Part shown: one piece after another, positions 26,310 to 35,060 of the stretch
Layout: each line of letters begins with the position of its first letter
Numbering within the stretch: the first letter of the stretch is position 1
Source of the DNA: Bacteroidales bacterium
GTDB lineage: Bacteria; Bacteroidota; Bacteroidia; Bacteroidales; Paludibacteraceae
Direction of reading: 5' to 3'
NCBI GenBank assembly: GCA_012837935.1
Contig: DUQG01000016.1
Coordinates: 1-64,000, forward strand
Length of the DNA stretch: 64,000 bases
Program-made: the position numbers and the translations under genes
The notes under the pieces: generated by a model
What the model saw: only the letters and a program-made list of their open reading frames with translations
What the model was told of the DNA's origin: nothing
Databases searched by the model: none

Positions 26310-26780
26310 ATGGAAAATGAATTCTCTATATGGCATCGGTTGAAACCCGGAATTCCCAAAAGAGTTTTGCTCTTTATGGCAGGCGGTGTGTGGATTTTTG
26401 CCGGAGGATTTTTGCTTTGGCGTGGTTGGAATATGATTTCACATATTTATGAGAAACCATTTATCACGCTACTAATCTGTGCTGCATTAGGTGGATTATT
26501 TTATTATATCCTTTTTGATAAAATTTCTTCCGCACATACCAACCGTATCAAAAGTTTACCGCACTCAAATCCTTGTGCTTTTTCATTTTTCAATTGGCGT
26601 AGCTATATGATGATGGCGCTGATGATTACCACGGGAATTATCTTGCGAAAAGTAGGACTTGTTCCAACTAAGTATATGGCACCATTTTTCATTGTTATGG
26701 GTACGCCGCTCGTTATTTCTGCAATACGATTTTATAAAAATGGGATTTGCTATAAAGGTAATCAAAATCAATCGAAGTAA
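26310..26780 (+). CDS. Hypothetical four-helix membrane protein
   Basis: A 156-residue protein starting MENEFSIWHRLKPGIPKRV. It has four likely membrane helices: about residues 19-38 (VLLFMAGGVWIFAGGFLLW), 47-68 (PFITLLICAALGGLFYYIL), 99-115 (MMALMITTGIILRKVGL) and 119-140 (YMAPFFIVMGTPLVISAI). It sits 12 bp upstream of corA, suggesting a shared transcript. No family was recognised. The start is fixed by the promoter overlapping the upstream GTG. Confidence 0.7.
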   Translation: MENEFSIWHRLKPGIPKRVLLFMAGGVWIFAGGFLLWRGWNMISHIYEKPFITLLICAALGGLFYYILFDKISSAHTNRIKSLPHSNPCAFSFFNWRSYMMMALMITTGIILRKVGLVPTKYMAPFFIVMGTPLVISAIRFYKNGICYKGNQNQSK

Positions 26781-26792
26781 TTTTTAGAATTT

Positions 26793-27854
26793 ATGACAAG
26801 AAACATTTCACGAAGAAAAGAACATATAGGTCGTTCGCCTTACGAAATGGTTTTCAGAGGTGAGAAAAAGACCGAACAAACAAGTATGGCTGTTATTGAT
26901 TTCAACCTAAATTCGTTGAACGAAACTGAAATCAACAAGGCGGAAGAATTGGAGCCGTTTATCAATTCTAAAAGCACTACTTGGCTAAATATAAACGGAT
27001 TAGATGATTTGGAGCTAATGAAGAAGCTATCTGTTTTATTCGGAATTGACAGTAATATTATGGCTGACATTATGAATCCTTCCATCCGTCCGAAAGTAGA
27101 AGAGTTCGAGAACGGCTTATTTGTTACGCTTAAAATGCTTCAAATGAACGACAAACATAAAATTTCTGCCGAAAATCTGAGTTTGCTGATAATGAAAAAC
27201 TTTGTGATTTCGTTTCAAGAAGTAAGTGGCGATGTTTTTGACCCGATACGAGAACGTATCCGCAAACACAAAACAAAAATAAGAACAGGCGGTGCTGACT
27301 ATTTGGCATTCGCATTATTAGACGTAGTAATTGATAACTATATTTACACGCTAAGCGAACTCGGCGAACGAATTGAAAATCTGGAAAACAAAATGAGTGA
27401 CACTTTTAACAAACAGACACCTTCTATAATAAAAACGTACAAACAAGAATTGAATCACTTGCGTAGAAATATCAAACCCGCTCGTGAAATGATACTTACG
27501 CTGGCAAAGATGGAAACGGAATTTATCCAAAAATCGAACCACATCAACTATAAAGAACTGCAAGACAACATCAACGAAGCCAATGAGCTTGCCGACAGCT
27601 ACCGCGAAATGCTCTACGACCTGCTAAATATTTATCATACATCCGCAACTACCCGTCTGAATGATATTATGAAACTGCTGACAATTATCTCTGTGATTTT
27701 TATCCCTTTAACCTTTATCGTGGGTGTGTACGGGACTAATTTTGAATACTTCCCTGAAATACACTGGCGTTACGGCTACCTTGCCATGTGGGGTGTGATG
27801 CTGGCAGTTGCAGGCTTTATGGTCTGGTATTTTAAACGAAAGGATTGGTTTTAG
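26793..27854 (+). CDS. corA: CorA-family Mg2+/Co2+ transporter
   Basis: A 353-residue inner-membrane divalent cation channel: a large cytoplasmic domain with the long helix around residues 195-285, then two C-terminal helices (about 292-312 and 326-346) with KLLTIISVIFIPLTFIVGVYG before the first. The signature loop reads YGTNFEYFPEI, so the usual GMN is GTN; such changes also occur in related transporters with other cation choices. The C-terminus FKRKDWF is typical. It follows a small membrane-protein gene by 12 bp. Cation specificity is not certain because of the altered motif. Confidence 0.9.
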   Translation: MTRNISRRKEHIGRSPYEMVFRGEKKTEQTSMAVIDFNLNSLNETEINKAEELEPFINSKSTTWLNINGLDDLELMKKLSVLFGIDSNIMADIMNPSIRPKVEEFENGLFVTLKMLQMNDKHKISAENLSLLIMKNFVISFQEVSGDVFDPIRERIRKHKTKIRTGGADYLAFALLDVVIDNYIYTLSELGERIENLENKMSDTFNKQTPSIIKTYKQELNHLRRNIKPAREMILTLAKMETEFIQKSNHINYKELQDNINEANELADSYREMLYDLLNIYHTSATTRLNDIMKLLTIISVIFIPLTFIVGVYGTNFEYFPEIHWRYGYLAMWGVMLAVAGFMVWYFKRKDWF

Positions 27855-28337
27855 AAGTACTAATTACACGAATTTTAGCAAATTACGCAAATTCTGTTTG
27901 TGCGTTAGATTTACATATTTGAAACCATTGTTGTCCGATAAAAACATTTAGCTTTAATGCAAATTGTTTATAGCAAGCTATTTGAAATGTTTTGACAACT
28001 TACAAGGTTGCTTTTGAACTTCGTAGAAGTTTCCTGTGCATAACCCCAGCCCCATCTAAATCTTCCCCACAAGGGAAGACTTGTTTTTAATTGGGGGCGT
28101 ACAATGAATGAACGATATAAACACTGTAAGTGTTTCCCTGCTTATGTTATGGGAAACTCTTACAGAGTTTCGTTAAGTTGGTATTTCCTTTCCCCAGATA
28201 AATCTGGGGGTTATTTACGGTTTTGTCCTACGGACAATTTTTGTTGGACAAATAGTGTTATAGAATAGATATATGGAACAAAACAGCAACTTGGGTGTTT
28301 AATCAAAAGATAACAGTAATAATTCGCGTAAATAAGT
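27855..28337. repeat. Non-coding gap with several dispersed hairpins
   Basis: 483 bp without a gene. It contains a CACGAATTTTAGCAAATTACG tract of the type seen after gldG, a diverged GC-rich repeat (28042-28083, CCCCAGCCCCATCTAAATC), and a series of small palindromes: AAACACTGTAAGTGTTT, AAACTCTTACAGAGTTT, CCCCAGATAAATCTGGGG and TTGTCCTACGGACAA. The last resembles the TAC-loop hairpins near 14.9 kb. Confidence 0.55.
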
Positions 28338-29279
28338 ATGAAATATATACCATCCAAACCCAATAAAATTGGGACTTTTTATATAAATGATATTCCGCTC
28401 GAAGAAGTGATCCGCTTTATTGATTGGCGATTTTATTTCATGGCGTGGCGACTTTCGGGACGATACGAAGGCATAGAAAAAGTGCATCGTTGCAGGTCTT
28501 GCGAAGCATCTTGGTTATCCGAGTTTGACGAGAAAGACCGTGCAAAAGCCGAAGAAGCTCTAAAACTCTTCCGCGATACGCAGGAAATGCTTAAAGACGT
28601 AGTAGAGCAAAAAAGCCTGAAAATCAATGCGGTTTACTCTATTTTTCCGGCTTATTCGGAAAATGATAATATTGTAATAGAAACTGAAAACGGACAAATC
28701 ACTTTACCCACATTACGCCAACAAAAACCGTCAGCTGATGGGTTTTGCTACTCGCTTTCCGATTTTCTGGCAGAAGAGAATGATTATATCGGTGCTTTTG
28801 CCAACACTGTATTAGGTGCGGAAGAGATAACCGAAGAATTTGAGAAAGATAACGATATATACAAATCCATCATTATCAAAACGCTATCCGACCGTCTTGC
28901 CGAAGCTACTGCCGAATGGCTGCATTGGAAAGTGCGGACGGAATTTTGGGGTTATGCACCGGATGAAAGTTTAAGTGTGGAAGAGATGCTGAAATCAACT
29001 TACAAAGGCATTCGTCCGGCTGTAGGCTACCCTTCTCTTCCCGACCAATCCATCATTTTTGAGTTGGATAAGTTTTTGAACTATAATAAAATAGGCGTTT
29101 CACTCACGGAGCACGGTGCTATGTATCCCAACGCATCGGTTACAGGATTGTATTTTGCTCATCCGATGTCCCGCTATTTTATGATTGGAAAAATTGACGA
29201 CGAACAACTCTACGATTATGCACACCGAAAAGGAAAAACGGTAGAAGAAACACGGAAGTGGATGAGTGCAAACATCTAA
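28338..29279 (+). CDS. Stand-alone B12-dependent methionine synthase activation domain
   Basis: A 313-residue protein matching the C-terminal reactivation domain of MetH, which binds S-adenosylmethionine to remethylate oxidised cobalamin. Key segments: an N-terminal WRFYFMAWRLSGRYEG, AEATAEWLHWKVRTEFWGYA, GIRPAVGYPSLPDQS (AdoMet-binding R-P-A-x-G-Y-P) and SLTEHGAMYPNASVTGLYFA followed by HPMSRYF. In most bacteria this is the last domain of a ~1200-residue MetH; here it is a separate gene with no other MetH part in the window. It could be one part of a split MetH with the catalytic domains elsewhere. The following gene is a metallophosphoesterase, 83 bp away. Confidence 0.85.
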   Translation: MKYIPSKPNKIGTFYINDIPLEEVIRFIDWRFYFMAWRLSGRYEGIEKVHRCRSCEASWLSEFDEKDRAKAEEALKLFRDTQEMLKDVVEQKSLKINAVYSIFPAYSENDNIVIETENGQITLPTLRQQKPSADGFCYSLSDFLAEENDYIGAFANTVLGAEEITEEFEKDNDIYKSIIIKTLSDRLAEATAEWLHWKVRTEFWGYAPDESLSVEEMLKSTYKGIRPAVGYPSLPDQSIIFELDKFLNYNKIGVSLTEHGAMYPNASVTGLYFAHPMSRYFMIGKIDDEQLYDYAHRKGKTVEETRKWMSANI

Positions 29280-29362
29280 TCAGAGGCAAGAGGTAAGGAG
29301 TAAATGGCAAATCTTCGTATTCCCTTCTTCGTGTTTTCGACTTCTAATTTCTAACTTTAAAA

Positions 29363-30475
29363 ATGAAATACTTCTTTTTTATACTTGTTTTTATTCTGTG
29401 GCTTGGTTTAGTCGCATATACATTTGTGCGTGGCAGTCAAGCTTTAGCAACAGTGCCTACGGCAAAATGGCTTTATCTTTCGGTAATGACGATTTCGTTT
29501 TTATCGTTTTTCGTGGGATTTTTCTTAAATGAGTATTTCTCGCCTACATTGGGAAAAATTATCAGCTTTATCGGTTACAGCTTTTTGATAATTACCATTT
29601 ATCTATTCCTCTCTTTCTTACTTATTGATCTTGTTCGGGTGGCAAATCATTTTTTCCGGTTTATTCCCGATATGGGAAAATTCAGGATGCTTGCAACTGT
29701 AATTACCTTAGGCGTTATAGCCATAGCATTGATTTTTGGCAATATTAAGTTTAATAATCCGCAAGTGGTTCACCTTGATATTCAATCGTCTAAACCTCGG
29801 CAAGGAAAAGAAGTGAAAATCGTTGGAATTAGCGATGTACACTTAGGAACTTCGATTGATAAACAAAGGCTGAAAAACTACGTCGAACTGATCAATCAGC
29901 AAGAGCCGGATTTAGTAATGATTGCAGGGGATTTAATTGATCGCTCGCTGAAACCCGTTATTGCACAACGAATGGATGAAGAACTGCGACAAATTAATGC
30001 TCCATTTGGTGTTTTTGCAGTGGAAGGCAATCACGAACATTTCGGGGAAGGTGTAAAAGCAGTTAGCGACTTTTTCAAGCAATCCAATATCACACTTTTG
30101 CAAGATAGTGCAGTGCTGATTAATGATGAATTTTATATCGTAGGCAGAAAAGATTTTATCGTTCACGACCGACTAAGTATCTGCGAAATCATCCAGGAAA
30201 CTGATAATACGAAACCATATATTTTACTCGACCACCAACCTTACAATCTTTCCGAAGCACAGGAAAATAATATAGATTTCCATTTTTCAGGACATACGCA
30301 CAACGGACAATTTTTCCCTATTAGTCTGATTATCAAACTAATGTTCGAACAGGCTTATGGACACCTTCAAAAAGGTAACACGCACTATTACCTTTCATCC
30401 GGCTTGGGGCTTTGGGGACCGCAGTTCAGAATTGGAAGCCAAAGTGAAGTGGTGGTGATTAGGTTTAGGTATTAA
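29363..30475 (+). CDS. Membrane-anchored metallophosphoesterase
   Basis: A 370-residue protein: four N-terminal membrane helices (about 3-24, 36-58, 66-90 and 110-129) followed by a calcineurin-type metallophosphoesterase domain resembling YkuE. Metal ligands are in ISDVHLG, MIAGDLIDR, VEGNHEHFGEG, LLDHQPYN and SGHTHNGQFFP. The substrate is unknown; relatives act on lipids or nucleotides at the membrane. It lies after the MetH-activation gene on the same strand. Confidence 0.88.
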   Translation: MKYFFFILVFILWLGLVAYTFVRGSQALATVPTAKWLYLSVMTISFLSFFVGFFLNEYFSPTLGKIISFIGYSFLIITIYLFLSFLLIDLVRVANHFFRFIPDMGKFRMLATVITLGVIAIALIFGNIKFNNPQVVHLDIQSSKPRQGKEVKIVGISDVHLGTSIDKQRLKNYVELINQQEPDLVMIAGDLIDRSLKPVIAQRMDEELRQINAPFGVFAVEGNHEHFGEGVKAVSDFFKQSNITLLQDSAVLINDEFYIVGRKDFIVHDRLSICEIIQETDNTKPYILLDHQPYNLSEAQENNIDFHFSGHTHNGQFFPISLIIKLMFEQAYGHLQKGNTHYYLSSGLGLWGPQFRIGSQSEVVVIRFRY

Positions 30476-30567
30476 GTCTAATTCTCTAAATAAAGAATAG
30501 ACAGCATTAATAGTTTCCAGTAAAATAACCAAAAAACTTTAACTACTTTTTGTCTATTTAGTAAATT

Positions 30568-32418
30568 CTATTCTGCCAGATAGTCTTTGACATTTAAATA
30601 ATGATAATACCAAGGAAGACCAACTAATGTAAAAAGATAATTGTTAATGAGTTCCACATTATAACCTCTGCCTAGAATTTTGTAAAGAACTTTCGATTTT
30701 GATTTATTATAAACCACAAAATAGTCACTACCCTCCTCATCTTTCTCATAACATACTCTATTACCCGTAAACGGGTCTATTCTACCATAATCAGTGGTTA
30801 CTGTTTCTATTACTTCACATTTAGAAATATCAAAAACCGAATATCCACGATTATATCTCATAACAAGATTCAAGCGATTTAAATCTTGTGGATCGAATTC
30901 ACAGTATTCTACCCACCAGTCCTTAGCGAAATAAATTTGACCGGCTGAAGTCTTGGTTAAAGCATGAATAGAAATAGAACCGTTGTGTGACGGCTCGTAT
31001 AACACTAAATATTTCCCATCCGGCGATAAAAGTACTTCGGTATTGTTATTCTCAATCGGAATATCAAAAAGGATTTTACCGGTGTGGCTATCATAAATAT
31101 CTGCTTTATTATCATATCTATTGTAACTTACAAGATACTCACCACCAATGGAAGCATACGAGTATCTTTTAAGTTTTGATTTATAACCTTCAATTATTGT
31201 CGGATTTTTCAATGTGGCATCCTTAAAAATGTAGAACGTTGTGCCATCTACCACCAAAACTCTCGAATCCGATTGAGATACATTTAAATGGGCACCCTCT
31301 ATGCTGTAAGATGATATCTGCTGCATTTTATCCGCATTATAAGACAAAACTTTATCTGACAGCGAAAAATAAAGCGCTCGATTTTTAACGTCAACGGCAT
31401 ATCCGGTTCTGTATTCCGGATACCCTTGAAATAGGTATTTGCCCGGGTATGACCAATAAACACGCTCTTCATATAATGGATTTGCCGGATCTCCATTTAT
31501 GGGGATAATGTATAAGTTAAACTTCCGATCTTCTGGAAACTCTCTATCAAACTCAATACTTGTTTCATCATGCTTGAGAACAAAATCTATAACATTTTGA
31601 CCCTCTGCCACAGCGATACTGTAGATACATTTGAAATCATTCTTTCGCCACGAAAACCTTGCCCTTTTTCCATCTATATATTCATACAAAAAATCATTTT
31701 CTGTATATTTCCGATATCGAACAGTATAATCAGCACTAACAAAGCTTTCAGGAAATGTCGTGTCTTTTACGGCATAATATGTTTTCAGATTGAAATCCCT
31801 TCTGCCATAGACATACGTGCTGTCAACATAAAATGTTATAGAGGAAGGTAATTCTTTTACTATCTCATTAGAAAATCGATCTTTAAAAGTTAAGACCTGT
31901 TTCTCTATTTTTAAGTTTTTATACTCAGGTAGCTTATTCCAGAAAATTTTCAAAAAACCATCCGGTGTTGTCTCTTGCCGGATTTCAAGGTTATGATTGT
32001 TTAGTTGAAAAACTTTAAACCTAAAATTTAACTCACTGATGCTGTCGGTTATTTTTACCTTAACATCTAATGTGCTTCCAACATCCGAAACATTATTGTA
32101 ACCTAAAACTATCCAGTCATTCCCATAGTTATTAGAACTGACAGGTTGATTATTTAATATAAATGTAACCTTCTCAATAGGTACAATGCTGTCATGCTGA
32201 TTTGTCAAAGAATATCGAAAATAAGTGTTTTCGTAAATATAGATTGAATCGTATGAACTTATTCCATTTAACTTAAATATATAATTTTTTTCAAGTTTTA
32301 CACTATCTTTTATTTCTACATCTTCATCTTTATCCGGCTCAATAGGCGGCACTTCCTGCCCACAGTTATACAATAAAAAAGCAAAGACAAACAACATAAA
32401 AAATTTTAGTGCTTTCAT
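30568..32418 (-). CDS. Hypothetical surface lipoprotein, beta-propeller-like C-terminal half
   Basis: A 616-residue protein with a lipoprotein signal (MKALKFFMLFVFAFLLYNC; the lipid Cys at residue 19) and an acidic linker (PPIEPDKDEDVEIKDSVKLE) that may act as a surface-export signal. The first ~330 residues are beta-rich, Ig-like. From about 340 on there are repeated strands such as RVLVVDGTTFYIFKD, YLVSYNRYDNKADIYDSHTG and KYLVLYEPSHNGSISIHAL, as in WD40/YVTN propellers. No family name was recognised. It is convergent with the metallophosphoesterase gene. Function is unknown. Confidence 0.7.
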   Translation of the reverse strand: MKALKFFMLFVFAFLLYNCGQEVPPIEPDKDEDVEIKDSVKLEKNYIFKLNGISSYDSIYIYENTYFRYSLTNQHDSIVPIEKVTFILNNQPVSSNNYGNDWIVLGYNNVSDVGSTLDVKVKITDSISELNFRFKVFQLNNHNLEIRQETTPDGFLKIFWNKLPEYKNLKIEKQVLTFKDRFSNEIVKELPSSITFYVDSTYVYGRRDFNLKTYYAVKDTTFPESFVSADYTVRYRKYTENDFLYEYIDGKRARFSWRKNDFKCIYSIAVAEGQNVIDFVLKHDETSIEFDREFPEDRKFNLYIIPINGDPANPLYEERVYWSYPGKYLFQGYPEYRTGYAVDVKNRALYFSLSDKVLSYNADKMQQISSYSIEGAHLNVSQSDSRVLVVDGTTFYIFKDATLKNPTIIEGYKSKLKRYSYASIGGEYLVSYNRYDNKADIYDSHTGKILFDIPIENNNTEVLLSPDGKYLVLYEPSHNGSISIHALTKTSAGQIYFAKDWWVEYCEFDPQDLNRLNLVMRYNRGYSVFDISKCEVIETVTTDYGRIDPFTGNRVCYEKDEEGSDYFVVYNKSKSKVLYKILGRGYNVELINNYLFTLVGLPWYYHYLNVKDYLAE

Positions 32419-32463
32419 AAGCTAAGAATTTTATTTGTAAAGTATTTTTGAACTGTTTATTCT

Positions 32464-32940
32464 CTATCTTTTCCTCCTAAAAAACTCCTTAATCAACTCT
32501 CCACATTCCTCTTCTAAAACCCCTGACACAACTTCCGTTTTAGGATGTAAGGCATTCGGTGCAAAACGACTAAAACCGCGTTTTTCATCGGATGCTCCGT
32601 AGACAATTTTGCTAACTTGCGACCAACCAAGTGCTCCGGCACACATCACGCATGGTTCCAATGTAACATATAAAGTACAATCTGTCAGGTACTTTCCACC
32701 CAAGAAGTTAGCTGCTGCTGTGATAGCTTGCATTTCAGCATGTGCGGTAACGTCGTTGAGTGTTTCGGTCAGATTATGCCCCCGTGCAATAATACGGTCG
32801 CCACAAACCACCACAGCACCCACAGGCACCTCGTTTCGCTCAAAAGCCCAATGAGCCTCATCAAGTGCTTGACGCATAAAGCGTTCCAAGCCCCCTAAAT
32901 CCCTCAAGGGGGACTTTTTTGAACTGCTATTAACTTTCAT
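32464..32940 (-). CDS. tadA: tRNA-adenosine deaminase / nucleoside deaminase
   Basis: A ~158-residue zinc deaminase converting A34 to inosine in tRNA-Arg. HAEMQAI carries the zinc His and catalytic Glu and PCVMCAGAL the two zinc Cys. The ATG at 32940 was chosen over an upstream GTG (32958). Residues 8-18 (KKSPLRDLGGL) are the translation of a dispersed GC-rich repeat inserted at the 5' end; the family's own sequence starts at ERFMRQALDEAHWAF. The original start has apparently been replaced by the repeat. Downstream of parE on the same strand. Confidence 0.92.
   Translation of the reverse strand: MKVNSSSKKSPLRDLGGLERFMRQALDEAHWAFERNEVPVGAVVVCGDRIIARGHNLTETLNDVTAHAEMQAITAAANFLGGKYLTDCTLYVTLEPCVMCAGALGWSQVSKIVYGASDEKRGFSRFAPNALHPKTEVVSGVLEEECGELIKEFFRRKR
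32888..32916. repeat. GC-rich dispersed repeat in tadA 5' end
   Basis: AAGCCCCCTAAATCCCTC ... GGGGGACTT matches the copies at 12302-12331 and 18818-18847. It is translated in tadA as KSPLRDLGGL. Confidence 0.8.
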
Positions 32941-32949
32941 ATTACTACT

Positions 32950-33061
32950 TATAAACACTTAATTATCCAACAACAAATAATAACAGCGAAGCATAATAAC
33001 CACTAAACAACAACAAATAAGCATTGAATAACATCCAGCACCCTACATCCAACATCCAGCT
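32950..33061 (-). repeat. Post-stop low-complexity tract after parE
   Basis: Right after the parE stop the sense strand reads GCTGGATGTTGGATGTAGGG and then GTTATT/TTGTTG units, with GCTTCGC as in the tract after feoB. No gene. Confidence 0.6.
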
Positions 33062-34942
33062 CTAAGAAACTTCCTCCTCCACCACCAAATTCTCAATAAT
33101 AAACTCTTGACGCTCACTGGTGTTTTTTCCCATATAGAACGAGAGCAACTCTTGCACGGCATCTTCTTTTCGCAGTTTTACCTGCTCCAAACGAATATCT
33201 TTACCGATAAAGTTTCTAAATTCATCCGGTGAAATTTCACCCAAGCCTTTAAATCGAGTAATTTCGGGATTGGGACCTAAATCTTTGATAGCTTCAATTC
33301 GCTCTTCTTCCGAATAGCAATAGCGAGTCTCTTTTTTATTTCTAACACGGAAAAGCGGTGTTTGTAAAATATGAACGTGTCCTTTTTTAATTAAATCAGG
33401 GAAAAACTGCAAGAAAAAGGTAATCAGCAACAGTCGAATATGCATTCCGTCCACGTCGGCGTCGGTCGCTACAATCACTTTGTTGTAACGCAATCCTTCA
33501 AGCCCTTCTTCGATATTAAGCGCAGCTTGTAGCAGGTTAAATTCTTCATTCTCATAAACCACACGCTTTGTCAAGCCAAAACTGTTCAACGGTTTTCCAC
33601 GAAGGCTGAAAACTGCCTGCGTATTTACATCACGACTTTTGGTAATACTTCCACTTGCCGAATCACCCTCCGTAATGAAGATTGACGAATTTTGCATCAT
33701 TTCATTTTTCGCTTCGTCTTTTACAGGCGTATCGTTAAAATGATAGCGACAGTCACGCAGTTTTTTATTGTGCAGACTCACTTTTTTAGCTCGCTCACGT
33801 GCCTGTTTGGTTATTCCTGCAATGGCTTTTCGCTCTTTCTCAGCTTCCAAAATTTTCTGATTCAGAATTTCCGCCGTGTCAGGATTTCGGTGCATGTAGT
33901 TATCCAGTTCGTGTTTCACGAAATCATTCACAAACTTATTAACCGTTACTCCGTCTTTGGATACATTGGTTGAGCCGAGCTTAGTTTTGGTCTGACTTTC
34001 GAAAACAGGTTCTTCTATGCCGACAGCAATAGCCGCCACGATTCCGCTACGGATATCGGCAAGCTCCATATTTTTATTGTAAAACTCTTTCAGCGTCCTT
34101 CCTATCGACTCACGGAAAGCACTTTGATGCGTACCGCCCTGCGTGGTATGCTGACCATTTACAAACGAATAATACTCCTCACCGTACTGCTCCACGTGCG
34201 TAATGGCAATTTCTATGTCATCGCCCTTCAAGTGAATAATCGGATAAAGCGCATCGGATGTCAGGTTTTCATTGAGCAGGTCAATCAGTCCATTTTTGGA
34301 AATAAACTTCCTTCCGTTAAATGCAATGGTCAAGCCTGTGTTCAAGTACGAATAGTTCCGAAGCATGGTTTCTATAAACTCTTCGTTGTACTCGTAATTT
34401 GGGAACATCAGCAAATCCGGCTCAAAATAAGTATATGTTCCGGTTTCGTTTTTCGTGTTTGGAATTTCTTCCTCAGAAACCAGCACCCCTTGCTTAAAAA
34501 CAGCTCTGCGACCTTTTCCCTCACGGAAACTTTCTACCGTAAAATTGATAGAGAGCGCATTTACCGCCTTCGTTCCCACACCATTCAGTCCCACTGATTT
34601 TTTAAACGCCTGTGAGTCAAATTTTCCTCCGGTATTCATAATAGAAACCGCACGCACCAGGCTATCCAAAGGGATTCCACGTCCGTGGTCTCGTACAGAA
34701 ACAGTTCCATTCTCTAGTTTTATCTCTATCACTTTGCCGAATCCCATCCTAAACTCATCAATCGAGTTATCAATCACCTCTTTCAGCAAAACGTAAATAC
34801 CGTCATCGCTGTGTGAGCCGTCGCCTAGCTTACCGATATACATTCCCGGACGACGGCGAACGTGCTCCAGTCCCTCAAGTGTTACAATATTCTCATCACC
34901 GTAGATTACCTCTACATTTTCCAATTCTTTTATTTCACTCAT
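33062..34942 (-). CDS. parE: DNA topoisomerase IV subunit B (GyrB/ParE type)
   Basis: A 626-residue type IIA topoisomerase ATPase/TOPRIM subunit. GHKL ATPase motifs: [38 protein letters not shown]; transducer region with TKLGS; TOPRIM with [10 protein letters not shown] and the metal triad in [16 protein letters not shown]. Length is near the ParE/GyrB short form. It decatenates daughter chromosomes with ParC, which is not in the window. ParE and a second GyrB are hard to separate by sequence alone; ParE is favoured by the Bacteroidota-like sequence. tadA follows after a repeat-filled gap of about 120 bp. Confidence 0.88.
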   Translation of the reverse strand: MSEIKELENVEVIYGDENIVTLEGLEHVRRRPGMYIGKLGDGSHSDDGIYVLLKEVIDNSIDEFRMGFGKVIEIKLENGTVSVRDHGRGIPLDSLVRAVSIMNTGGKFDSQAFKKSVGLNGVGTKAVNALSINFTVESFREGKGRRAVFKQGVLVSEEEIPNTKNETGTYTYFEPDLLMFPNYEYNEEFIETMLRNYSYLNTGLTIAFNGRKFISKNGLIDLLNENLTSDALYPIIHLKGDDIEIAITHVEQYGEEYYSFVNGQHTTQGGTHQSAFRESIGRTLKEFYNKNMELADIRSGIVAAIAVGIEEPVFESQTKTKLGSTNVSKDGVTVNKFVNDFVKHELDNYMHRNPDTAEILNQKILEAEKERKAIAGITKQARERAKKVSLHNKKLRDCRYHFNDTPVKDEAKNEMMQNSSIFITEGDSASGSITKSRDVNTQAVFSLRGKPLNSFGLTKRVVYENEEFNLLQAALNIEEGLEGLRYNKVIVATDADVDGMHIRLLLITFFLQFFPDLIKKGHVHILQTPLFRVRNKKETRYCYSEEERIEAIKDLGPNPEITRFKGLGEISPDEFRNFIGKDIRLEQVKLRKEDAVQELLSFYMGKNTSERQEFIIENLVVEEEVS

Positions 34943-34995
34943 ATTATTATAATATAATCTTTCTTTTTAATAATTATCCGCAATTACTTCTATGC

Positions 34996-35060
34996 AGAAA
35001 AACTTCAAAAAACTACTTCGAACTTCATTCTCCCGACTACTGACTACCATCTACCAACTT
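34996..35060 (-). repeat. Post-stop GGTAGATGGTAGT-type tract after the EnvC gene
   Basis: The sense strand immediately after the stop reads AGTTGGTAGATGGTAGTCAG then AGTCGGGAGAATG, a degenerate 7-10-nt repeat. Confidence 0.6.
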
